In this document: piece by piece, positions 1 through 8,619 of the stretch
How the letters are laid out: each line of letters begins with the position of its first letter
How positions within the stretch are numbered: position 1 is the stretch's first letter
The notes under the pieces: model-generated
Seen by the model: only the letters and a program-made list of their open reading frames with translations
Told to the model about the DNA's origin: nothing
Database searches by the model: none
Assembly: GCA_025350645.1 (NCBI GenBank)
Contig: JANXXM010000086.1
Span: 1 to 45,412 of the forward strand
From: Ferruginibacter sp.
Lineage (GTDB): Bacteria; Bacteroidota; Bacteroidia; Chitinophagales; Chitinophagaceae
DNA length: 45,412 bases
Direction: 5' to 3'
Made by a program: the position numbers and the translations under genes

Positions 1-832
1 CTAAGCTAAAGTTGGTTTCTATTTTTTTGAGAAATTCTTTTTCACTTAGGCCATTCATATCTTTTACCACCCGGTTATAATCCATTATATGCAACTGGTT
101 AGATGGAAATAAAGTGGTAAGAAAAAATGCGGCATCTTCTGTAGCTGCATGGCCTAATACTGCCTTTACTTTTGCTGCAGATGCTGCCCGGTGATGCCCG
201 TCTGCAATATAACTTGCAGGTACAAAATCTTTAAAAAGCGAAGTTATTTTTTCTACAGCATTATCATCATTTACCACCCAAATGCTGTGTTGTATTCCAT
301 CATCTGCCACAAAATCATACTGCGGGTCTTTATCGCTCATAAGCTGTGCAATGCACTCATCTATTGCTGTTACATTTTTATATGCCAAAAACACATTACC
401 TGTTTGTGCGCCGGTAGTTTTTATATGGTTTATACGATCAAGTTCTTTTTCTGGCCGAGTAAATTCGTGCTTTTTAATAAGCCCGTTTTCGTAGTCTGCT
501 ACACTACTGCCACATACCAGCCCTGTTTGGCTTTGGCCATTCATTACCAGTTTATAAATATAATAGCAGGGCTTATTTTCTTTAAATAAAATACTGCGGT
601 TTATAAAAGCAGTAAGGTTTTCTTTTGCACTATCATACACTTCCTGCGAGTGTACATCTGTTTTGTCCGGCAGGTCTATTTCGCTTTTGGTAATATGTAA
701 AAAGGAATGTGGGTTGCCTTGTGCTGCTGCTTTTGCTTCCTTACTGCTTAGCACATCGTAAGGTGGAGAAGCTACTGCTTTTGCATGCTGGGGCTCTGGT
801 CGTAATGCTGCAAATGGTTTAATTGTAATCAT
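1..832 (-). CDS. DUF1015 family protein (partial, C-terminus outside window)
   Basis: Reading leftward from an ATG at 832-830, an open frame of about 277 codons runs off the left edge. The protein begins MITIKPFAALRPEP and shows the family hallmarks: PPYDVLS near residue 25, a YYIYKL segment in the middle, and ADGHHRAASA near residue 210. DUF1015 proteins are about 400 residues in Bacteroidota, so roughly a third is missing. The biochemical function is not established. The gene is commonly found beside serine-biosynthesis genes and here starts 28 bp after the serC stop, so co-transcription with serC is likely. An alternative in-phase ATG two codons upstream is not supported because it lies in another frame. 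I am confident of the family but not of the role. Confidence 0.88.
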   Translation of the reverse strand, partial: MITIKPFAALRPEPQHAKAVASPPYDVLSSKEAKAAAQGNPHSFLHITKSEIDLPDKTDVHSQEVYDSAKENLTAFINRSILFKENKPCYYIYKLVMNGQSQTGLVCGSSVADYENGLIKKHEFTRPEKELDRINHIKTTGAQTGNVFLAYKNVTAIDECIAQLMSDKDPQYDFVADDGIQHSIWVVNDDNAVEKITSLFKDFVPASYIADGHHRAASAAKVKAVLGHAATEDAAFFLTTLFPSNQLHIMDYNRVVKDMNGLSEKEFLKKIETNFSL

Positions 833-860
833 ACATCTTATCCGGTTATCTGTTCAAATA

Positions 861-1928
861 TTAATCTGCTGTCTTTTCAAAGTTTTTCATCAGTGCTGTC
901 AATACTTCTACACTGCTTATGGGTAGTGCGTTGTATAAAGATGCTCTAAAACCGCCTACGCTTCTATGGCCTTTTATGCCCACAATATTAGCATCGCTCA
1001 CATATTTTAAAAAGGCGGGTTCCAGTGCAGGGTCGTTCATTACAAAACATACATTCATTTTGCTGCGGTCTTTTGTTGCTACTGTTCCTTTAAATAAATG
1101 ATTACGGTCTATTTCTGCATAAAGCATAGCAGCCTTTTCGTTATTTAATTTTTCTATTGCCTGTACACCTCCTTGTTTTTTTAGCCATCGCAAGGTAAGC
1201 ATGCATACATATACGGCAAATACTGGTGGGGTGTTCAGCATACTTCCTTCTTTTATATGGTTACGGTAATCCATCATAGCAGGGATAATACGCTTTGTTT
1301 TGCCCAATATATTTTTACTTACCACTACTATAGAAACTCCCGCTGCGCCAATATTTTTTTGGGCTCCTGCGTAGATCAGATCAAAGGCATTAAAATCAAT
1401 AGTGCGGCTAAGTATATCGCTGCTCATATCAGCCACAAGCGGGTTAGATGTTACGGGTATGGTTTGCCATTGTGTACCGTAAATGGTATTGTTAGTTGTA
1501 ATGTGCAGGTATTTGGCATCATTAGGCACAGCAAAATCTGCAGGCAGATAACTGTAATTTTTATCTCTACTGCTGCACACTACTTCTACCTTTCCAAATA
1601 TTTTTGCTTCTTTTATAGCTTTGTATGCCCACACGCCTGTGTCTGTAAATGCGGCTGTTTCCTTTACATCTAGCAGGTTCATGGGTACCTGCATAAACTG
1701 GGTAGATGCACCGCCATGTAAAAAAAGCACTTCATGGTGGGCATCCAGGCTCATCAGTTCTTTGAGTAGCGCCCGTGCTTCCTGCATCACTGCTTCAAAT
1801 GCTGCTGTACGGTGCCCAAACTCTAAAATAGAAAGCCCGGTATCATTAAAACTTAAAACGGAAGCAGCAGCCTCTTCAAAAACTTCTTTAGGTAAAATAG
1901 AGGGGCCGGCATTAAAATTATGTACCAC
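861..1928 (-). CDS. serC: Phosphoserine aminotransferase
   Basis: SerC transfers an amino group from glutamate to 3-phosphohydroxypyruvate to form phosphoserine in serine biosynthesis; the same enzyme type serves the pyridoxal phosphate pathway. The 355-residue cytosolic protein starts HNFNAGPSILP and has the GHR motif near residues 38-40, the HGGAS cofactor loop at 71-75 and the PLP-binding lysine K191 in AGAQKNIGAAG. Length matches the family. The start is GTG at 1928; an in-frame TAA lies five codons upstream and there is no ATG between, so GTG is the only reasonable start. A DUF1015 gene follows within 28 bp. No serA is visible in the window; it may lie beyond the left edge. Confidence 0.96.
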   Translation of the reverse strand: MVHNFNAGPSILPKEVFEEAAASVLSFNDTGLSILEFGHRTAAFEAVMQEARALLKELMSLDAHHEVLFLHGGASTQFMQVPMNLLDVKETAAFTDTGVWAYKAIKEAKIFGKVEVVCSSRDKNYSYLPADFAVPNDAKYLHITTNNTIYGTQWQTIPVTSNPLVADMSSDILSRTIDFNAFDLIYAGAQKNIGAAGVSIVVVSKNILGKTKRIIPAMMDYRNHIKEGSMLNTPPVFAVYVCMLTLRWLKKQGGVQAIEKLNNEKAAMLYAEIDRNHLFKGTVATKDRSKMNVCFVMNDPALEPAFLKYVSDANIVGIKGHRSVGGFRASLYNALPISSVEVLTALMKNFEKTAD

Positions 1929-2087
1929 TGTTGTATTGTTTTAAACGGACAAAAGTAAGAAATTAAAGGGAAGCAACGGCCTCTCTTTGTTACATTGCAA
2001 ACTTTCCCATCTGCTGCTTAAAACTAAACTTTAATAAACAAGATTTATATAATAATGGTTAATCATAGCCATTTTTATTATTTTCAT

Positions 2088-3326
2088 TTAGCTCATATTC
2101 GTTTGCTCAATAAAAATTAAACTCCCATCTCCGTAGCTTAAAAATCTAAAATCATTTTCCATTGCATACGCATACATTTTTTTCCAGTCATTGCCAATGG
2201 CAGCAGCCACCAATAAAAGCAGTGTAGAGCGTGGCTGATGAAAATTAGTAATAAGCATATTCACCATTTTAAAAGTATAACCGGGTGCAATAAGTATTTG
2301 CGTTTGGGTAAAAATGTTGGTGATTTTGTTACGTATAATCCAGGCTGTTAATGCATCCAATGCATCTGTAGCAGAAAGAGCGATACTTTGTAGCGGCTCA
2401 TCGTACACTTCCCATTGGCTAAGGCTGAGTTCTTTTATGGCGGGTGTAAGAAATACCTTTACCCCAAGCCAGTAAAGGCTTTCCAACGTGCGCAGCGATG
2501 TAGTACCGGTAGCTGCAATGCGCCCTAAACTATTTTTGAGTAAAGCAATGGTTGCAATATTTACATCAATATATTCTGCATGCATAGCGTGGCCTGCCAT
2601 CGTATTTGTCTTTACCGGCTTAAAGGTACCTGCGCCCACATGCAGCGTTACAAAGCAGGTATCAATATTTTTTACAGCAAGTTTTTCAAAAATATTTTCT
2701 GTAAAATGTAGCCCTGCGGTAGGTGCAGCCACGGAGCCATTGTGTGTGGCAAAAATGGTTTGGTAGCGGCTGCTATCATCACGGTTGGTGCTTCGCTTTA
2801 TGTAGGGCGGCAGTGGTACATCACCTGCTGCTTCTATTATTTCTGCAAAAGAAAATAAAGCTGGCTGCCATGAAAAATCTATTATAAATGCATCAGTTAA
2901 TTTTTCTTTTATAGCAGCGGTAAGTATAACTTTTACTCCGCTGATGATAATTTCTTTTTCTAAAAATGGTTCTTTCCACTTTGCCGCACCGCCTACCAGG
3001 CATTTCCACTGCACTCCACTCGTTTTACCCATTACAGCACTATAGTCTTTTACCAGATTAAAAGGCTCCAGGCAAAAAATTTCTACCACTGCGCCGGAGA
3101 TTTTTTTAAATATTATGCGTGCATTTATAACTTTGGTATTATTAAAAATCAGCAATGTTTTTTCCGGCAAATAGGCATCAATTTGGGCAAAAGTGTTTTG
3201 GGCGATTGTACCATTTTTAATCACAAGCAGTTTAGAAGAATCTCTTGGAGTAACCGGGTACAATGCTATCCGGCTGTCCGGCAGTTCATAATCAAATTCG
3301 TTTATGGCAACATTTTCAGGCCTCAT
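2088..3326 (-). CDS. queA: S-adenosylmethionine:tRNA ribosyltransferase-isomerase
   Basis: QueA moves the ribosyl part of SAM onto 7-aminomethyl-7-deazaguanine in tRNA, forming epoxyqueuosine at the wobble position of GUN anticodons. The 412-residue protein shows the expected N-terminus (FDYELPDSRIALYP), the AAPTAGLHFT motif at about residues 200-209 and the C-terminal NFHQPRSTLLLLVAA block. It is longer than the classical form of about 345 residues; the extra length is mainly in the middle and near residues 290-340, consistent with the longer queA subfamily I recall from Bacteroidota. Its ATG overlaps the stop codon of the upstream hydrolase by 4 bp (ATGA), which indicates translational coupling. 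Confidence 0.92.
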   Translation of the reverse strand: MRPENVAINEFDYELPDSRIALYPVTPRDSSKLLVIKNGTIAQNTFAQIDAYLPEKTLLIFNNTKVINARIIFKKISGAVVEIFCLEPFNLVKDYSAVMGKTSGVQWKCLVGGAAKWKEPFLEKEIIISGVKVILTAAIKEKLTDAFIIDFSWQPALFSFAEIIEAAGDVPLPPYIKRSTNRDDSSRYQTIFATHNGSVAAPTAGLHFTENIFEKLAVKNIDTCFVTLHVGAGTFKPVKTNTMAGHAMHAEYIDVNIATIALLKNSLGRIAATGTTSLRTLESLYWLGVKVFLTPAIKELSLSQWEVYDEPLQSIALSATDALDALTAWIIRNKITNIFTQTQILIAPGYTFKMVNMLITNFHQPRSTLLLLVAAAIGNDWKKMYAYAMENDFRFLSYGDGSLIFIEQTNMS

Positions 3327-4264
3327 TTTGCAAGAAATTCTGAAATATTAATTACCCATTTTTCATGCTCTTTTGCACAAAGAGATTCGTGGCCACAGCT
3401 TTCATAAATAACGAGTTTTTTTTCTGTAGGTATGTTTTTAAAAATATCGCTGGTTTCTTTTTCTGTAACACGGGGGTCGTTTTTGCCCCATTGCAAAAGT
3501 ACCGGGCATCTTATTTTTTTTACATACATATAAGGTTTAAATCCAAAAGCCCAGAAACCATGCTCCGTGCCACCCCAAAAAGTTAAAAGTGTAGAAATGG
3601 GTTCAGCGGGCAAATGCATCATTTTTACCCTTCCCTCCACCGCATCAGGCAAAGAACCAAAAGGCATTTCCAGTATTATTTTAGAAGGTGTCATAGCTGC
3701 ATAATCGTTTATTGCTTTTGTAATGGTAGCAGCCCCCATAGATATTCCCCAGAGAATAATATTTTTTTCACCGGTTTGTTTTAAATAATCGTAAGCAAGT
3801 TTCACATCTTCTGCTTCTTTAAAACCAATGGTGGTGGTATTTCCGCCACTATTACCATGTGCACGAAAATCTAGCAACAGTGTATTATAACCCAGTTTTT
3901 GAAAGGAATAGGCTTCCGTTAATATGCCTGATTTTTTACCGCCATGCCCATGAAACATTGCAAAGGTTCCTTTTGCATTGGGCACTGTCAGCATCCACGC
4001 TTCCAGCTTTGTACCATCTGTAGTTGTAAGCGCTATTGTTTTAAATGCACTGTCAGGTGCTATATTTTGCTGCTTGGCAAAGTTTATTCCAAAGAGTATT
4101 TCTTTGGTTTTATCCCAGCCTGTTTTATCTTCCTGTTTTATTACCGCAATTTCGTTGCGCTCATAAAAATGAGTAAACTTATAGGCGTGAAACATCACTA
4201 CTATATTTAACAATACAAATAGAATGATGATCGTCTTCAGCAAAAATTTCAGTATCTTTTTCAT
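3323..4264 (-). CDS. Membrane-anchored alpha/beta hydrolase
   Basis: This 313-residue protein has one N-terminal membrane helix (about residues 8-27) followed by an alpha/beta hydrolase fold. The oxyanion loop reads FHGHGGKKSG (104-113), the nucleophile elbow is GISMGA with S175, the acid is probably D263 in KNDPR, and the histidine is H292 in CGHES. It resembles the BAAT/YqkD-like serine hydrolases that face the periplasm. The substrate cannot be told from the sequence. The stop codon overlaps the queA start, so the two are probably expressed together, but there is no evident biochemical link. A TATTTTTG element just upstream could be its promoter. Confidence 0.85.
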   Translation of the reverse strand: MKKILKFLLKTIIILFVLLNIVVMFHAYKFTHFYERNEIAVIKQEDKTGWDKTKEILFGINFAKQQNIAPDSAFKTIALTTTDGTKLEAWMLTVPNAKGTFAMFHGHGGKKSGILTEAYSFQKLGYNTLLLDFRAHGNSGGNTTTIGFKEAEDVKLAYDYLKQTGEKNIILWGISMGAATITKAINDYAAMTPSKIILEMPFGSLPDAVEGRVKMMHLPAEPISTLLTFWGGTEHGFWAFGFKPYMYVKKIRCPVLLQWGKNDPRVTEKETSDIFKNIPTEKKLVIYESCGHESLCAKEHEKWVINISEFLAK

Positions 4265-4279
4265 GTATCAGTTATTTAC

Positions 4280-4287
4280 CAAAAATA
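4280..4287 (-). promoter_or_regulatory. Putative -7 element for the hydrolase-queA operon
   Basis: The minus strand reads TATTTTTG, a match to the Bacteroidota -7 consensus TAnnTTTG, 15 bp before the ATG at 4264. It would give a leader of roughly a dozen bases. I see no clear -33 TTTG at the right distance, and such short matches arise by chance in AT-rich DNA. Confidence 0.4.
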
Positions 4288-4444
4288 CATTCATCATTTT
4301 ATAAAAAATATATATTAATTTGTTGCCGATTCATTTTTCGCATTTTTATGTTTCCAACAGTATACATTCAAAATATTACGTTAAGCGTAAATTAGCTTTG
4401 CTGGGTAATATTAAAATAGAATTCCTATAAAATATAAAGTGGAG

Positions 4445-5659
4445 TTATCTTCTACCGGCCATTAACAAATTAAGGTCGGTAAATTTTAAATCAAATTTTT
4501 CGCTTAAATGAAAATTGGTGAGGGCACCTTTAAATAAATAAATACCGCTGCGGATGTTTATTTTATGCCATATTACATTTTCGATACCACCATTATCTGC
4601 AGTATCCATAAGGAGGGGCATTAGTACGTTGCTTATAGCCTGCGATGCTGTGCGTGCAAACCCACTGGGTATATTGGGTACACAGTAATGTATTACATCA
4701 TATTTTCTAAAAACAGGTTTTGTATGTGTGGTTACATCGCTGGTTTCAAAACAACCGCCATGGTCTATACTCACATCTACTATCACGCTGCCGGGGCGCA
4801 TATCGCTTACCATTTTCTCACTTACTACCATCGGTGTTCTGCCGCCATCATTGCCCAGTGCACCTACAGCCACATCGCAGGTGCGCAACTGCTTTGCCAG
4901 TATTTTTGGTTCTATTACAGATGTCCACAACCTGCCACCAATATTATTCTGCAGCCGTTTTAACCTGTAAATACTGTTATCAAAAATTTTTACACTTGCA
5001 CCCATTGCAAGGCCTGTACGTGCTGCATATTCTCCCACAATACCCGCACCAATAATAATAACTTTTGTTGGGGGAATACCGCTTATACCGCCTACGAGCA
5101 CGCCTTTGCCTTCGTTGGCATTACTAAGATACTGCCCGGCTATAAGCATTACCGCAGAGCCTGCAATTTCACTCATACTTCTCACGATAGGGTTATGCCC
5201 GCTATCATCTTTCAGGTTTTCAAAACTTAATGCAGTTATTTTTTTCTGCATCATTTTTTTTAAAATATCCTTCTTCATTACCGCCAGGTGAATGGGAGAA
5301 ATAATATACTGGTTCAAGTGCAGCAGTTCGCAATCTGCATCGCTTACAGGGGCACTTTTTACCAGTATATCACACTCAAAAACCTCCTTTTTATCATACA
5401 GTATTTTTGCTCCAGCTTCGCTATAATCCCTGTCAGTATAATTAGCCCCTAAGCCTGCATTGGTTTCTACATTTACTTCGTGCCCGTTTGCAACTATTAC
5501 ACTTATGGCGTCTGGTGTAAGTGCAATACGGTTTTCGTTAAACGAATCTTCCCTGGGTATACCAATACACATTGATTCTTTTTTTGGTTTTATATCCAGT
5601 GTTTCCTCAAGCGTTTCGTAAGTGAGAGAAGGAGATATAAAAGGTTTTGTGGTAGCCAT
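4445..5659 (-). CDS. ald: Alanine dehydrogenase
   Basis: Ald catalyses the NAD-dependent interconversion of L-alanine with pyruvate and ammonia. The 404-residue cytosolic protein contains the N-terminal catalytic block IGIPREDSFNENRIALTP (32-49), the SPIHLA loop with the likely catalytic H124, the Rossmann glycine motif GAGIVG (204-209), and the C-terminal PNIPSGFARTASQAISN segment typical of the AlaDH/PNT family. It carries about 30 extra N-terminal residues relative to Bacillus-type enzymes, which I recall as normal in Bacteroidota. It lies 179 bp after tsaE in the same direction, an arrangement I remember from related genomes. A single-chain transhydrogenase is excluded because no membrane domain is present. 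Confidence 0.93.
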   Translation of the reverse strand: MATTKPFISPSLTYETLEETLDIKPKKESMCIGIPREDSFNENRIALTPDAISVIVANGHEVNVETNAGLGANYTDRDYSEAGAKILYDKKEVFECDILVKSAPVSDADCELLHLNQYIISPIHLAVMKKDILKKMMQKKITALSFENLKDDSGHNPIVRSMSEIAGSAVMLIAGQYLSNANEGKGVLVGGISGIPPTKVIIIGAGIVGEYAARTGLAMGASVKIFDNSIYRLKRLQNNIGGRLWTSVIEPKILAKQLRTCDVAVGALGNDGGRTPMVVSEKMVSDMRPGSVIVDVSIDHGGCFETSDVTTHTKPVFRKYDVIHYCVPNIPSGFARTASQAISNVLMPLLMDTADNGGIENVIWHKINIRSGIYLFKGALTNFHLSEKFDLKFTDLNLLMAGRR

Positions 5660-5838
5660 GGGTGAGTTGATTATTTTATTGGTTGAGTCAGCGTTTCTAG
5701 AATTTATTTGATTGGTTGATTTAGCTCATAAAATATTAAAGAATGTTTTAAAATTAGTGTTGCATATTTTAATAGAGTACAATTTAAACAAAAGTTTCAA
5801 ATCAACTAATCCACCAGTCTCAGTCTAGCAAGCACTAT

Positions 5839-6249
5839 TCAACTAACAATTAATTTCCGCTCATTATCGCCTGTTACAGATAGATAGCAATGTATGGCAT
5901 CAGCAGGAAACAAAGAAGGTGCATTTTCCGGCCATTCTACAAAACACCATTGGTTAGAAAAAATACATTCTTCCACACCTGCATCCAGGGCTTCTTTTTC
6001 TCCGTTAAGTCTGTATAAATCCAGGTGATAAATGCTATCTCCCGCCGCAGTAGTATATTCATTAATTATAGAAAAAGTAGGGCTGCTTACCATATCTTTT
6101 ACACCAAGCACATTGCATACAGCATGCACGAGTGTGGTTTTGCCTGCGCCCATTTGCCCATGCATTGCAACAATCTTTTTTGCCCCTGCAATGTGTACCA
6201 ATTGCAGCGCAGCTTCTTCTATTTTATCCAGCTTAAAAACAATATCCAT
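5839..6249 (-). CDS. tsaE: tRNA threonylcarbamoyladenosine biosynthesis ATPase TsaE
   Basis: TsaE is the small ATPase that works with TsaB and TsaD to make N6-threonylcarbamoyladenosine at position 37 of ANN-decoding tRNAs. The 136-residue protein has a Walker A motif GQMGAGKTT (31-39), the SSPTFSIINEY signature (55-65), HLDLYRL (75-81) and VEWPEN (104-109). Length is typical. It is divergent from the copper ATPase gene, and the 61 bp between them hold an apparent promoter for each. The gene precedes ald. Confidence 0.95.
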   Translation of the reverse strand: MDIVFKLDKIEEAALQLVHIAGAKKIVAMHGQMGAGKTTLVHAVCNVLGVKDMVSSPTFSIINEYTTAAGDSIYHLDLYRLNGEKEALDAGVEECIFSNQWCFVEWPENAPSLFPADAIHCYLSVTGDNERKLIVS

Positions 6250-6253
6250 TTTG

Positions 6254-6261
6254 CAAAGATA
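6254..6261 (-). promoter_or_regulatory. Putative -7 element for tsaE
   Basis: The minus strand reads TATCTTTG followed by C, a perfect match to TAnnTTTG, ending five bases before the tsaE ATG at 6249. If used, transcription would begin at or within a base or two of the start codon, giving a leaderless or nearly leaderless message. A TTTG lies about 25 bp upstream, slightly farther than usual for a -33 box. Confidence 0.45.
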
Positions 6262-6298
6262 TTTTCATATTTAGTAACTGCTTTACCAAAGGGTAAGA

Positions 6299-6306
6299 TA
6301 ATTTTG
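6299..6306 (+). promoter_or_regulatory. Putative -7 element for the copper ATPase gene
   Basis: The plus strand reads TAATTTTG followed by C, matching TAnnTTTG, and ends four bases before the ATG at 6311. Like the opposing tsaE element it predicts a nearly leaderless transcript. No good -33 TTTG is visible at the standard distance, so activator-assisted initiation is possible. Confidence 0.45.
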
Positions 6307-6310
6307 CATA

Positions 6311-8428
6311 ATGCAAACAACAGAATTGAAAGTAGAAGGAATGACCTGTAGCAACTGTGCATTAAGTGTAAGTAATTATCTTAAAAAAGAAGGACTTACA
6401 GATGTAAAAGTAAATCCCATAACCGGCGAGGTAAGTTTTTCATCAGTAGCAGATGCAGGCATAATAAATTTAAGAGCGGGTATAAAAAAACTGGGTTATA
6501 ATGTAGTGGATGAATCGAAACTAGGCGAGCAAAAGAAAGCAATATTTCTATCAAACAATAAACAACGCTTTTTATTTACACTGCCATTTACGTTGGTGCT
6601 TATGCTGCACATGCTGCCCATGAGCAGTTATACGCATTGGTTGATGAACCCATGGATACAACTTGCTTTATGCCTTCCCGTTTTTATAACAGGTATGTAT
6701 TTTTTTGGAAGAAGTGCAGTGAAAAGTTTATTGCATGGTACACCAAATATGAATGTACTTATTGCTGTTGGAGCTTTGGCATCTTTTGTTTACAGTATGG
6801 TTGGTGCAGTGTTAAACCTTGGCGAGCATTACCTTTTTTTTGAAACGACTGCTTCCATTATCACACTGGTATTTTTTGGTAATTATTTAGAAGAAGCTTC
6901 CATACAATCTACGCAAAAAGCAGTTCGTTCTTTAACCGCTTCGCAAAAAGTAATGGCTAATATGATTGCTTTTGATGATGAACACAAAGAGCAAATTTTT
7001 CCTATTGAAAATATTTATTTAAAAAATGGTGATCTAGTTTTAATAAAAAATGGCGAGCAAGTACCGGCAGATTGTAAAATTTTGTGGGGCGATTGTATGG
7101 TAAACGAAGCTATTATTACAGGTGAAAGTTTACCGTTGTCAAAAACAAAAAAAGATTTTTTAATTGGTGGCAGTGTGGTAGAAGATGGCTTGGTAAAAGC
7201 TCAGGTTACGGCTGCAGGAAAAGATACAGTACTCTCAGGCATTGTAAAAATGGTGCAAGATGCTCAGGCAGAAAAACCGCCCATGCAAAAACTGGCAGAT
7301 AAAATAAGCGCCATATTTGTACCAGTAGTTTTAGCACTTGCGCTACTTACTTTTTTACTTAACTTTTTTGCATTTAATATTTCTGGCGGCGATTCATTGA
7401 TGAGAGCAATTGCAGTACTCGTTATTTCTTGCCCATGCGCAATGGGGCTTGCAACACCGGCCGCTATTGCTGTTGGGCTTGGTAGAGCAGCAAAGCTTGG
7501 CATATTGTTTAAAAATGCCAATGCATTAGAATCTTTTAAAAAAATACAACAGATAGTGTTTGATAAAACAGGCACACTTACTACAGGCAAGTTTACTATT
7601 ACCAATTTTAGTACTACTATTAATGAAACAGAATTTAAAAGAATAGTTTTTTCGCTGGAAAAATTTTCCAATCATCCTATTGCAAAAACCATTGCCGCGG
7701 AGTGGAAAATGAGCAGTACTATAAACTGGAAAAATATTGAAGAGATAAAAAGTATTGGTATAAAAGCAACCGATGCTGATGGGGATTTATATGAAGCAGG
7801 TTCTTATAAATTATTAAATGAAACTGCAATAAAAGAGCCGCATAATTTATTTATCTTAAAAAATAATATACAAATTGGCTGGATAGATGTACAGGATGAA
7901 ATACGTGCAGAAGCAAAAGAGGTAATTGCCAAACTTCATCAAAAAAATATAAAAACAATTTTGCTGAGTGGGGATTTAAAAAGCAAGTGTGATATTATTG
8001 CGCAGCAATTGGGAATTGATGAAGTTTTTGCTGAGCAAACTCCTGCACAAAAAATGGAAAAAATTGCAGCCTTAAGTGTACTTAAACCAACAGCCATGGT
8101 AGGCGATGGTATTAACGATGCACCGGCACTTGCAAAAGCAACACTTGGCATATCTTTAAGCGATGCATCTCACATTGCCATGCAGAGCTCCGATGTTATT
8201 TTAATGAATAGTGGTATTAAAAATTTACCACTGGCGTTGGGCTTAGGCAAGCATACTTATATTACCATAAAGCAAAATTTATTTTGGGCGTTTATTTATA
8301 ATATTGTTGCATTGCCTATTGCTGCTTTTGGTTTACTAACCCCTACGCTTGCAGCCCTGGCAATGGGTTTCAGCGATATTGTACTGGCGGTAAATTCTGT
8401 AAGGTTGTTTGTGAAGAAGGTAGATTAA
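6311..8428 (+). CDS. copA: Copper-translocating P-type ATPase (CopA type)
   Basis: A P1B-type ATPase of the inner membrane that exports copper(I), or silver(I), from the cytoplasm. The 705-residue protein has one N-terminal heavy-metal-associated domain with GMTCSNC (C13, C16), several membrane helices, the actuator motif TGES, the membrane metal site CPC in SCPCAMGLATPAA (near residues 373-385), the phosphorylation motif DKTGTLTTG with D418, the SNHPIAKT histidine-proline motif, and GDGINDAPA near residue 600. The CPC motif points to monovalent copper or silver rather than zinc or cadmium. There is no copper chaperone or CueR-like regulator next to it. Length and motifs indicate an intact pump. 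Confidence 0.93.
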   Translation: MQTTELKVEGMTCSNCALSVSNYLKKEGLTDVKVNPITGEVSFSSVADAGIINLRAGIKKLGYNVVDESKLGEQKKAIFLSNNKQRFLFTLPFTLVLMLHMLPMSSYTHWLMNPWIQLALCLPVFITGMYFFGRSAVKSLLHGTPNMNVLIAVGALASFVYSMVGAVLNLGEHYLFFETTASIITLVFFGNYLEEASIQSTQKAVRSLTASQKVMANMIAFDDEHKEQIFPIENIYLKNGDLVLIKNGEQVPADCKILWGDCMVNEAIITGESLPLSKTKKDFLIGGSVVEDGLVKAQVTAAGKDTVLSGIVKMVQDAQAEKPPMQKLADKISAIFVPVVLALALLTFLLNFFAFNISGGDSLMRAIAVLVISCPCAMGLATPAAIAVGLGRAAKLGILFKNANALESFKKIQQIVFDKTGTLTTGKFTITNFSTTINETEFKRIVFSLEKFSNHPIAKTIAAEWKMSSTINWKNIEEIKSIGIKATDADGDLYEAGSYKLLNETAIKEPHNLFILKNNIQIGWIDVQDEIRAEAKEVIAKLHQKNIKTILLSGDLKSKCDIIAQQLGIDEVFAEQTPAQKMEKIAALSVLKPTAMVGDGINDAPALAKATLGISLSDASHIAMQSSDVILMNSGIKNLPLALGLGKHTYITIKQNLFWAFIYNIVALPIAAFGLLTPTLAALAMGFSDIVLAVNSVRLFVKKVD

Positions 8429-8454
8429 TTTTTAGTACATTTGAAATAAAAATA

Positions 8455-8619
8455 ATGGAAGTAAAAGACGTAAAAAAGATAAAACCTAAAAAAGAAAAAA
8501 TTATAAAGGTAAAAAAAGAAGATATTGTTAAACCCGGTACACTGGCACGTTTTTTCGGTGTTAATCCTAATGAAATTGATGGAATGGTTTATCAAAAACA
8601 AGTAAGAAATGAGTGGTAA
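8455..8619 (+). CDS. Small lysine-rich protein, probable antitoxin partner of the PIN gene
   Basis: A 54-residue frame from ATG 8455 to TAA 8617-8619, beginning MEVKDVKKIKPKKEK and ending VYQKQVRNEW. About a third of the residues are lysine, and there are no cysteines. The C-terminal half contains LARFFGVNPNEIDGMVYQKQ. Its stop overlaps the predicted start of the downstream PIN gene (ATG at 8609) by 11 bp, the arrangement expected of an antitoxin-toxin pair. I do not recognise a DNA-binding fold with certainty, so the antitoxin role is inferred from position, size and charge. It starts 26 bp after the copper ATPase stop and may share its transcript. Confidence 0.6.
   Translation: MEVKDVKKIKPKKEKIIKVKKEDIVKPGTLARFFGVNPNEIDGMVYQKQVRNEW

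Noticed and set aside
191-589. A 132-codon rightward frame over the DUF1015 gene
   Set aside because: Cysteine- and phenylalanine-rich low-complexity translation opposite a well-supported gene; a shadow frame.
1257-1673. A 138-codon rightward frame over serC
   Set aside because: Antisense to the serC coding region and without any recognisable domain.
4688-5055. Overlapping rightward frames over alanine dehydrogenase
   Set aside because: Their composition (histidine, tyrosine, cysteine) is what the complement of ald codons gives; no family match seen.
7264-7671. A 135-codon leftward frame over the copper ATPase
   Set aside because: Opposite the CPC and DKTG region of an intact gene; no start signal or domain.
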